64,000 nucleotides of DNA from Anthoceros angustus (taxonomy: Eukaryota > Streptophyta > Anthocerotopsida > Anthocerotales > Anthocerotaceae). Numbering within the stretch: the stretch's first letter is position 1; each line of letters begins with the position of its first letter. The notes below the pieces were generated by a model. That model saw only the letters and a program-made list of their open reading frames with translations, was not told where the DNA came from and did no database searches. Location of the stretch: positions 2,170,001 to 2,234,000 of the forward strand of contig MU008155.1 of assembly GCA_010909165.1 (NCBI GenBank), given 5' to 3'. This document shows positions 11,026 to 20,568 of the stretch, piece by piece. Position numbers and translations under genes: made by a program.

Positions 11026-13588
11026 CTGCCTCTGCATTCCATGGCCCGACCCCCAAAAAATTCAACAGGCTTCCTTCTGGTGCCGTATGTGATTAAGTAG
11101 TAGTAGCATCCTTGTGCTGGGAAAGGGTACACAGAGTTTTGTATTGATGGATCTTACCCACCTAGACTAGACTTAACGAGTATTGACACTTAATACCAGC
11201 GCTCTCTCCCACCAGAGGACCTGGTGTATCCTACTGTACGTACCTCCAAGGGAGTGTTCCATAGAGGCCCCTCCTGTGTCGAAATGGCTTGCCAAACAAA
11301 CCAGAGAATACCACCCCTTTCCTCTACACTTTGAGCAAATTGCCATGCTCTCCTGGACTCTCTTCTTCTTCAAGCACCTGACATCCAGGGCTTTGTCCTG
11401 ATCTCCAAGCACCTCACACTCCTTGTCATGCGGGAGTGAGTGTGACTCTCAAAGCAAAGGGAGCCGAGGACAACCTGGCGGATACTCAAATATACAGAGC
11501 ACTTTTATCGAAAGACTCGTGGGGTGGAATTGGGATATCTCTTTGACGTTAAGACTTGAACACATCCTCCCTACTATGCAATGCAAATCTGCCTGCATGG
11601 CTCCCTTAATACTTTCGAAAGCATGGTTAACACGACTTCTGATCAGGCAAACGCAATGTGGTGCAATCAAACAAATTTCAATCTCATGTTAGCAAGCAAT
11701 ACTAGTGCCCGGTTACACATGAATGAATAAACACCGTATTAGCCAATGTGAAACATGGATTCGATGCGGGGAACAAAGGAGGTACATAGCGTAGGTTCCT
11801 TTACAGTTTGTGAAAAGAAAAAAAATTGTTAATATTAATTTATTTAAATAATTTATTATTATTACTTTTATGACAAAGATTCCGTATTTTGAGGATATAG
11901 AATAGCCAGCTGAGACATTTATGAGGCACCCAAACATCTCAACACTTATCTAGTCTAAGGGTAGCTTTCCTCTTCCCTAATACAAGGCAATGAAGAGGCG
12001 CTTGTATCCTTCCTCCGGTAGACGTCCCTATTGATCAGGCAAACTTGCCTCACTTTGAAGCATTTGGCCAAGGTGGAAACGGCTTGATGGGTTTTCTTTT
12101 GCCTATGACTCCGCCCTCGCCCCATTTGCATCACTTTTAATTATGTGGACAAGGTGAAAGCTCAATGATACCCAATGATACCTAAGCTCTTCCATGTCCA
12201 AGATAACCACAATAGCAAGAGTTGTCTGTGGACAAGGTGGAAGCTTAGGTATCCAAAAGGCAATTCTTGCTATTGTGGTTGTCCTAAGGATTGCTCCGAC
12301 CAATGCCTTTTTTAGAGGGCACTGACTCACATTGCTCCCTTTCAATTTTATGTTATTTATTAATGTTTGTTTTTCGCAAAAATAAATCGTCTACTTCTTC
12401 AGTTAGGGGAAATGGCCCGTTTTGCAGCTCTTAACTCTAAAAGGTTTAACTTACATCCTAAAATTATCACTTAGCTTTTGTCTCTAATTAAAAAGCTTAG
12501 CCTTAGCAAGGACCAATCACTTAGTTTTCTCTCTAGCTAAAAAGCTTAGAAGAAGAAGAAGAATTTTATTTAAGTCCACTAAGGACGGATTTCGTCATGG
12601 GACTTGGTACTTAAGAACTTGTACCTTGGTGTGCCTAAGCTACTTACACCAAGGGCATCCACTCCCTTTAGACACCCCATCTAAGCACCGATCTAAGCTA
12701 GGATGCTTAATCACGCCGTTCTTATAATGTGTCCATTTGGCCTAAGCCATTTAGGCTTTGCTACGTTGGTCCTTGCCGGATAGGGCTTAGAAAAGGTTTT
12801 TCTTCATTCTCTAAGTCATATTTTTACGAGTGATTGAGTGATTGGCGAGCTCGGCACAGGGATAAGGAGAAAGCAGATTTTTAAAAAGCTAAGGGAACAA
12901 GGACGCAAAGCCAAGCGCCTTGCCCTTGGAAGCCTCTTGAGTGTGTACTGAGTTCTCTGAACATGAAGTGGAATCTTCGAGTCCGTTTGATCTGAGAGAT
13001 CTCTATCACAGAATGTCGCACAACCAGAAGATCGACTCGATGCTTTAAAACAGGATGTACGATGTACGGCGTGAGCTGAAGAAAGCGCGACACGAGGTGG
13101 CAACTTTGTCGTGAACCTTGCCGGCGTAAAAGAGCTGTGCAATGAAGTTGCGCTGAAAAGAGAGAGCAATCGGTATCAGCATCCACCACTCACTTCACTG
13201 CAGTCTCCAAGTTCCCAATCCGAGACATAGTTTTCTAGCGTTAACGGTTCGTTAGATCAGCACCAGCTCTTGCAGGCTTGCTCAAGAACATACGTAGTCC
13301 TGATTCTCGGGAAAGCAGAAGCAGATGAGGAGAACGTCCAGCCGCGCAGTGTGAATGCTACCAAAGTCTCATAAGAATACATAGAAGAAAGACCTCGAAA
13401 GGCGCAGCCAAGCTTTGTGGATGCTAACAGAAGAAAGGGAGCAGGGCTAAGGCAGGCAGGCACCCAGGTGCATCTGGACCTAGCTAGCAGAGGAATTGAG
13501 ACTTGGCGTGGCAACAATGGCAAATGTTTTGTCGCGTCCAAGTTTAAAGTCGACAAGCTCTGGAACGGCCTTTCATTCAATGAAAGCG
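11026..13588. other. Intergenic, AT-rich in part, no gene recognised
   Basis: The part at 11800-11900 is very AT-rich. At 12470-12560 a segment with CTTAGTTTTNTCTCTNGCTAAAAAGCTTAG is present as two diverged direct copies. A CTAAG-rich tract lies at 12580-12800. At 13243-13330 the sequence GTTCGTTAGAT, CACCAGCTCTTGCA resembles an intron of the OEP16-like gene at 19358-19440, so fragments of that locus were copied here. No coding region could be supported. Confidence 0.5.
12196..12292. repeat. Inverted repeat around CAATAGCAAG / CTTGCTATTG
   Basis: ATAACCACAATAGCAAGA near 12206 is matched in reverse complement by TTCTTGCTATTGTGGTTGTC near 12265. Between the arms is a second copy of a CTTAG/GGTATC-type string. 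The size and AT-rich setting fit a small foldback element, but no target-site duplication was established. Confidence 0.5.
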
Positions 13589-15208
13589 CCGTTCCACCCG
13601 GCCGTGGACCGGTTTCATCTCCTCGCTCACCACCAGGCTCACCACCGACTTGTGTGGCGATTCCGATAGCCACTATGCTTGCTGAGGAATCACTTGTTGC
13701 CTATCATTGCATTGAATTCCACACTCCTGTGACCCTGGCAAGGCCGCCTAGTCCCCGACTCGAGCTCACAGCGCTAACAAGTTTGATCAAGAACATTTGA
13801 CCTTCGTTAGAAACAGCATGCATGCTCAGTGAGCATTGCTCGCCTCAACTGACCTTGCTGCTGCTGGCCATGGGTTGGCCGCGATGTGTGTGTGCGTGAA
13901 CAGTGTGCACCCTCGTCCTGCAGCTCAAGGCCGACAGGGTCCCTAAGCCACTGCAAGCACCACTATTACCAATTGCAGAGTTCATGACATGACATGACCG
14001 TATTAGGGTAAGCTAGGAAGGCGATCCGTGGATTTGCTCGCTGTACGCAAGCTTCCTGGAGGCACCATGGAGCTCTTTCGCTCTTGCGTTTTGCTCTTCC
14101 TTTCTCTCTCCCGAGCCTTGACGTGATGCAAGATCTGTTTCAACTCCACATGATGGTGCACATGGCGGAACATGGTCAGGAGTCCGATACAGCGCAGCCG
14201 GCTTCATCTTCCTGCAGCTGCCCTGGCTGGCCCGCTTCGAGTGGCACCCTTTCACACTGGCTTCCAGCTCCCTTGCCGAGCCGGACCGCATCTCCATTTT
14301 GGTGAAGCGGGCAGGAGAATGGACTCGGGGTTTGGAGAAGATGGTGGACGATGCTGTTCTCAAATCCGCTGCCGAGGAACAGCAAAAGCCTTTGATGCTC
14401 TCCGCATTAGTAATACATTTTAAATATTAAGGCCATCAGGTTCAAGTCTATAGAGAGTGCCGCTGGAGAACATGGACCAAGTGTTCAATTCCAAGGCGTC
14501 CCCCGCCCCGCTCTTCGCCGAGGTGGGGCGTGACAGCAGCTGGGCCGGAGTGGCAGTCCTGGCGGCATCCGTCGCGGGCTTCCTCCTCGTTTGGGGCCTC
14601 GTCGGCCAATTCTACGACAACCATGGTAACAGCAAGACAAGCTACCCATCCTGGGCCCAAGGCCTGTTCAGCCTGTTGATCATATTGCTGGGAATCACAG
14701 TCTTCGGCGGGGCCACCTCCTTGCTGTGGACCTGCTGGCTCTACTCCGCGGGACACCGAGCTAGGCTTGCATCCAGATTGCATCTCGCGAAGGATGCAAC
14801 TGGCTACTTCCCTGTCGGTGAGGTGCAATCGTCACGCTCCCCTCTCCTGGTGCAACAAGAGCGAATGCTCAAGCGCCACAGCATCCACTACGGATGCAGG
14901 GCCGATCTCAAAGGTACGAAACGTTTTTCATTATTTGTCTCATTTTCATTCTTGGGTGTCACTTGCCTTCATCAGGCACAAGCTTGGACCACTCCTTTGA
15001 AAAGGCCGTGAGGTGACGGATGCACATGTGTGTGTCTGCAGAGATTTTCAGCGATTCCGCAAAGCGGCTTGCCGGTTCCCATGTGGGAGTGATGGTGTGC
15101 GTACCCCAGGAAATGCAGCAAAGTGTGGCCTATCATTGCCAAGCCGACAGCTTCTTGTTCATAGGTCCCGTGGCCTTCCATTTCCAGTCCGTCAGCTTCG
15201 AACTGTGA
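13589..15208 (+). pseudogene. Decayed second FRO gene
   Basis: Pieces of the FRO gene follow in the right order: an exon 1 fragment (TCCACCCGGCCGTGGACCGG, 13589-13660), the end of exon 2 (13903-13963), the end of exon 4 (14018-14075, DLLAVRKLPGGTMEL-like), exon 5 (14171-14390, YSAAGFIFLQLPWLARFEW and HPFTLASSS), the 3' part of exon 6 (14455-14912, VFGGATSLLWTCWLYSAGHR) and exon 7 (15042-15208, to SVSFEL and TGA). Most of exons 3 and 4, with the haem ligands, and the NADPH-binding GGSGI part of exon 6 are gone, so it cannot encode an active reductase. The last two exons remain open, with splice sites like those of the neighbour. It lies about 2.6 kb downstream of the intact gene in the same orientation, consistent with an older tandem duplication. 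Confidence 0.88.
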
Positions 15209-16405
15209 CTGGCTATGCATTCCAAGGCCGGGAAACCACAAAATTTAAGAGGCTTCCTTCTGCTGCCATAATTGAGACAGCAGTATCCTGTGAGGAGGGT
15301 ACAACGAGTTTGGTGATGTGATGAATCATTCCCGCCTAGAGCAATTTTTGTATACTATTTGACAGTCAACAGCCTCGGAGCTAAAGGTGACACTGTGCTC
15401 ATCATACACTCGGCCTTTGCACTCAAGCGCACCTCGACAACTGAAGGTCGCGTTGTGTGAACTTTGTCACCTCAAGCTACAATTATCGGTGTCTGGTGGT
15501 TTTACTCCTTTGGGTCTGCTGGGTGATCCCTCTCCAACCGTCCAGGTGCAAAATGTTCCACATTACTTTGTCACACAAGCATGAGCATAAGCCAACTCGA
15601 ATCATGCAGTGCTGAAGGAGGGTGACTGTTTTTGCTGGCATCGGCATTAAAAGCTTTTTAGGCAACATGGCCCTTGACGTTATACCAAAGAAAGCTGCAC
15701 TTGTTCACAGCAGTCAACTTGTTCAGTTTGATCAACCTAATGACACCCACCAGATGCCATGCTGTGTGGGCTCAAAAAAATGTATCTGGTTTGACGGGAC
15801 GTCAAAGATACCATTCTGGTGGAACTTTCTGTCCACACTCTGAGCAGTCTACCCTGTGGTATTGTCACTTCCTTTCTCTGGATCTGACCAGATACATAAG
15901 TCGTCTGCTGAGATCAATACGTTTGTATTATTCTCTAGCTGCTCGTCTCATATCCTCTGCAGATTTCTGTGAGGCAGTGCAGGAAAACGCAATATTTCTT
16001 TTTCGGAATCTGGCTTGTGATATCACAGATTCTTGACAGCAAGTTTTTGTTGGTTATGGCCGACTGCTATCAGCAGTGAAAAGATCTGAAATCTGCCTTC
16101 CCAAGTTAAGGAAGTTGAGAGTGTCATATTCAAAAGCTGGATACAGGAGCCCATCCAGTGCCCAGAATCTACAGTGAAGACAAAACAAAACAAAACAAAA
16201 CCAAGAAAGAACCTACAGTGAAAGTGAGCTCTAAGAGACAACTGTTGAGGGCGCAGCACATTCTCCAGCAGAGGAGTGAGAGGAGTGAGAGGAGTGCTGC
16301 TGGAGAATGCGCCCAGTTTCCTCAACACTCTGAACAGACTCAGAGCTCTTCTTGACACTCCTGTTCGACAAGCTTGTGACATTCCATGAAATCTAAAATA
16401 TCCAT
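15209..16405. other. Intergenic with a fragment of the F-box gene
   Basis: At about 15388-15440 the string CTCGGCCTTTGCACTCAAGC with its flanks matches the F-box gene at 16765-16805, so a piece of that gene was copied here. A short AAAAC run lies at 16175-16200. No other gene is supported. Confidence 0.5.
16259..16309. repeat. Hairpin: inverted repeat with tandem GAGGAGTGA loop
   Basis: CATTCTCCAGCAG and its exact reverse complement CTGCTGGAGAATG flank a loop made of GAGGAGTGA-type units repeated about three times. The complementarity extends weakly outward (GGGCGC / GCGCCC, and CTGTTGAGG / CCTCAACA). Confidence 0.75.
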
Positions 16406-18291
16406 CTATCCGTGGACAGATGCACGTCCGGGTGCGATGAACTTGGGATAACTGTCGGTTGGTGAGTTATTGGTCTGGCAACCCCGGGTCCACAAGCCAG
16501 ACACGGTGTGATAAGCGATGACCTCCGCCTTCACTTCCTTGTGGAAAACAAGCATCAACAGTGTGTCGCCAACAAACCCTGCGTCCGCCACCCTCGAACA
16601 GTCCCTCAACTCCTCCGGTGGGCTGGAGACAAGCGTCCACACAGTACTGTCGTCATCCAACTTGAAGATGGTGCGGTCGGGCAGCACTGCGAACAGGGTC
16701 TCCTTGGGATTGCTTGGAACAAAGTACACATCTTTCCAAGGAACACTCGGATTGACAGGCGGCACTGTGCTGATATACTCGGCCTTTGCACTCAAGCGCG
16801 CCAGTACATATAGCTGTGTGGTCCCAAAGCCCCGATGCCTCAGCAAGGCATAGATGAACCGCCTACTCAGAAAATACCAGTACAAACGCAGGCCGCCCAA
16901 AGCCAAGTCCGCGCCCATATCCAATCCCGCCTGATCAATCGATGACCGCGGAATGGGAAACCTGCTCCACGTCATCGGCGGCATTCCGTTGGCAGAGCTG
17001 GAGCAGATGTAGAAGCCTTCCGCACCGCGATCCTGTGGAGTACGGTACGACAGGGCAACGCGGAAGCTGTTATCTCCGTCCACAACCATGGCCAGGTCAC
17101 CCACATTGTCCTTCCACGGAAGAAGAGGAAGCTCCTGACAGGTGTTTCCTCCACAGGGTTGAAGACGAAGATGCGCATACCCCCGAGCCGCAGGCGCACA
17201 CGATCAGTGCCAGGAGGCCACCTTGTGCGCACCAATTCCATTCCTGCTTCAGATCTGACTCGTCCACATCCGCCGGGAGCATCATCTTCGCCACCTTCAA
17301 ACGCTCCACAGTATCAAAGCTTCCAAGGCACTGCACACAGCCACAGTTTTACCTGAGCGCAATGCTATCAAGGCGGTCTGGTCCCGGAATCTGGAAGACA
17401 TGATGAGCTTCCACCATAGCTTGCACACAGTGCAGAAGCGAGCTTGGATGACGGCTGGAAGGAAACAGCAGCACATTCTCCATCACAGTTTCTGGAAGTT
17501 CCGCCCAAAGCCAAGTCCGCGCCCATATCCAATCCCGCCTGATCAATCGATGACCGCGGAATGGGAAACCTGCTCCACGTCATCGGCGGCATTCCGTTGG
17601 CAGAGCTGGAGCAGATGTAGAAGCCGTAGAAGCCTTCCTCACCGCGATCCTGTGGAGTACGGTACGACAGGGCAACGCGGAAGCTGTTATCTCCGTCCAC
17701 AACCATGGCCAGGTCACCCACATTGTCCTTCCACGGAAGAAGAGGAAGCTCCTGACAGGGTGTTTCCTCCACAGGGTTGAAGACGAAGATGCGCATACCC
17801 CCCGAGCCGCAGGCGCACACGATCAGTGCCAGGAGGCCACCTTGTGCGCACCAATTCCATTCCTGCTTCAGATCTGACTCGTCCACATCCGCCGGGAGCA
17901 TCATCTTCGCCACCTTCAAACGCTCCACAGTATCAAAAGCTTCCAAGGCACTGCACACAGCCACAGTTTTACCTGAGCGCAATGCTATCAAGGCGGTCTG
18001 GTCCCGGAATCTGGAAGACATGATCAGCTTCCACCACAGCTTGCACACAGTGCAGAAGCGAGCTTGGATGACGGCTGGAAGAAACAGCAGCACATTCTCC
18101 ATCACAGTTTCTGGAAGTTCTGCCCAAATTTCACTCATCTCGATTGCCGGGGCTGGAGTAGGAAACGCCTCCTCCAGCAGAGTTAAGTACATCATCGGCT
18201 GCTCTTTGGCATGGCTCTTAGAGCGCGAAACCTCTTCGCTTTCTTCTGACGCTACCACATTAGGAACAATAGCCCCAGGAACACCTGCCAT
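16406..18291 (-). CDS. F-box protein, with an internal duplicated segment
   Basis: F-box proteins recruit substrates to SCF ubiquitin ligases. From the ATG at 18289-18291 the frame runs through an N-terminal tail of about 55 residues and an F-box (AELPETVMENVLLFLPAVIQ, then FCTVCKLWWKLIMSSRF) into a region of the F-box/kelch-like type (ALIVCACGSGGMRIFVFNPV, VALSYRTPQDRG). The frame reaches LDMGADLALGG near 17505, where a duplication junction diverts it into a second F-box copy. The proper continuation (LRLYWYFLSRRFIYALLRHR to ASVHG and a stop at 16406) lies after the other copy, at about 16406-16900. Removing one repeat unit gives a continuous intronless protein of about 430 residues. As assembled, the product ends early at 17368. 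Its substrate is unknown. Confidence 0.75.
16898..18125. repeat. Tandem duplication inside the F-box gene (about 16898-17507 and 17508-18125)
   Basis: Two units of about 610 bp. The junctions share the short string GCCCAAA. Differences are few and mostly run-length changes: GGAAGGAAACAG versus GGAAGAAACAG, TATCAAAGC versus TATCAAAAGC, GACAGGTG versus GACAGGGTG, and a tandem CCGTAGAAG copied at 17623. The distal copy (16898-17507) carries the frameshifts. Confidence 0.93.
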
Positions 18292-18869
18292 TGTCCTTGA
18301 AACACCAAGGCGCAGAGTCTCCGGGCTGAAGCGGGGCTCTTTTAGAGCATAGAGTCTCCAAGCTCAAACGATTCTGCGAGAGAGAGAGAGAGCAGGAGTC
18401 GAGTTTGAACAAAATATTCAAAAAGCAAACAACAGTTAGCTCCAACGACATGACCAGATCGCCATCGCAGATTGGCGCGGGGCAGAGGCGGCTGCCCTGT
18501 TGCAAAGCAAGGAAGACGGTGTAGGGTATTTCAGGGGAAAACAATCACGTCACCAGAGGAGGATGCCGTACGTTAAAAACGTACGTAGCAAAGAGCTGGT
18601 ATGCCAGGTTGTTGCGGCTTCGAAGTGTACTTAAAAGGGTAATGCAACCGTCAGGCTCAGCAACTTCAGTCCTTCACCGAATTTTAATACAGTTGAACAA
18701 TCTGGACTGTAAAAAATGTATGTTGAAGACCAGAAAAGTTTGGCAATTTACAGAACATACAATATGCACAGTTCCTCCCATGATCATTGCTTCTTGCAAA
18801 GGAGCCTTTTAAAGGATCAGTCAGTCCTCCCTCCCAATCAAAGCCGTGGAAGATGACACACGAGAGTGA
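18292..18869. other. Intergenic between OEP16-like 3' end and F-box 5' end
   Basis: It contains a GA microsatellite at about 18378-18392, which would lie in the F-box 5' UTR or promoter. Nothing else is recognised. Confidence 0.5.
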
Positions 18870-19879
18870 TCAGCCTGTCAGGTTTCTGAGAAACTCAGCG
18901 GCGGTAGCAATGGCTCCTCCGGTGATGGCACCTCGAACTACACTGTCATGACGGGGGTTCGACTCCGTGAGAGCTAGAGCAGCTCCAGTCAAAGCACCTC
19001 CAAACAGGGCATTTTTCTACATCCATATGAGACATTCAAGCAGTGAGCGGACAGCATTCCATTTCAAAAATGAAAAGATATAGAAGGATGGCAATCCCAG
19101 GTCGGGATCCCTGCAGGTAGTTACCCAGTCATGAACACCTCTTGCCTCTTGCATTCCATAGGTCATGCCAGAATAAACTCCAGCAACCAGTCCTGTCCAG
19201 AGCAATGCAACCACACTGTCAGCCCACATTTACACCTGAGTGACTGCTTGATCATAGTGGAGAGTGTGACTTTGAAACAGATATATCGAAGCATCCTCGA
19301 CTTACCCCACTGCACAGTCTCCTTCCCAATTCTAGACACCTGTTCCCAGCATCAGCAGTTCGTTAGATACAACACCAGCTCTTGCATGCACCAGAACATG
19401 TGCAGGAATTCTGAGAAAAGACAAGTTCACTCACCATGTTCTCAAGAGACTTCTTGTTAGTTTGCTCTGCAAGATGACGGGAACGTGGAGACACAGTGTA
19501 AAAAGAGCGTGCTGTTTGAATCGTGTCGAGGACAGAAACTATGAAACTGGCATGCAATTCCCTGAAGCCAACCGAGCAAAGGGCGTCAAGAAGAACTCTA
19601 CATGTTACCTTCCAATATGAATTTGTAGGACTCCTGACTCGCAGCGTGGAGTGCTCCAACCTAACCAAAGTACGAAGGTCTTTGCACTTAGAGCCCAGAA
19701 GCATTACAAAATGCACGAAAGGGCATCGAAGCATTCTGAGAAGCAATCCAGCGGCAGGGACTCACTCCTCCGACTTTTACGAAACCGTCCACGATGCGGT
19801 TCAAGAGAGGGTGTCCCATGTCCACCAACACATCCACGGTTGGCGTGTCCAGCTCGGCATTCACCCTAGCTTTTGGCAT
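18870..19879 (-). pseudogene. OEP16: OEP16-like outer envelope channel gene, probably defective
   Basis: OEP16 proteins (Tim17/22/23 superfamily) form an amino-acid-selective channel in the plastid outer envelope. Four exons are recognisable: 19766-19879 (ATG, then LVDMGHPLLNRIVDGFVKVG), about 19435-19538 (SVLDTIQTARSFYTV to SLENM), 19125-19235 (DSVVALLWTGLVAGVYSGMT and ARGVHDW) and 18870-19016 (KNALFGGALTGAALALTESN to AEFLRNLTG and stop). It most resembles the OEP16-2 type. Two defects are visible. Exon 1 to exon 2 cannot be joined in phase with canonical sites (one base off). Exon 3 also begins GTG TAA, where relatives have Lys, placing a stop at 19230-19232. Either this is a recent pseudogene or the sequence has small errors. 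The downstream exon phases are otherwise correct. Confidence 0.7.
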
Positions 19880-20568
19880 CTTCACAGACTTTTGGTCACC
19901 CAGGTTTGCGGTTGTCCTGGCCCGGAGTAGCAGCGGATCGGAATCAGATGCGCAAACAAAGACGAACACGGCACATGTAGCAGCTGCACGGTTGCTCACC
20001 AGGAGAGAGTGAGCGGGGCTGAGGCGGGTTCCCACCTCGAGCTGGCAGAAGAAATGAGACGGCACAGTCCTCAGAGCTGCGTCGCACGAGAGTACGAAGC
20101 AGGCAGAGCTCGGAGTAGCAAGAGCTGAAGCGGAGCGGGGAACATAAGCCGGTGCCCGACGCGTGGGACCGTTCGGAACTCACGACGTCCAGGCGGCAGG
20201 CTGACAGGCAGCCAGGTGTGACCCGTGCATGTCTTTCAGATCACGCTTTGGGACGTGGAAAACTGCCACCTCGGGACTGTGTTCCAGACAACATTCTCAG
20301 GGAGGATCATCTCATGAATCCTATCCATGCATGTTTCTGATGGACGTGCTCCGATTAGGATAGGACTTGGCTTGCTCTGTCGGGCTCAACAGTTCCTCCT
20401 GCGTAGCATGTATCAAACAGTTCTCAGGCTAGCTTGTGCAACCTGCGTCACAAGTGAGGGAGGAAGGGAGACCAATGGCTGCCTCCTGGTGGGGATGGCG
20501 GGCAACGAGGCTGTCAGCCTTTTACTTCATGTTTACATGGGGAGATGGAGAGTCCTGAAGAGAGCGGC
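19880..20568. other. Intergenic between OEP16-like 5' end and cyclase 3' end
   Basis: Presumed promoter of the OEP16-like gene and 3' flank of the lycopene cyclase. No coding sequence or clear regulatory motif was recognised. Confidence 0.5.

Noticed and set aside
12816-13673. Several minus-strand frames of 100-138 codons
   Set aside because: No family resemblance; part of the region is copied OEP16 intron and FRO exon 1 sequence on the other strand.
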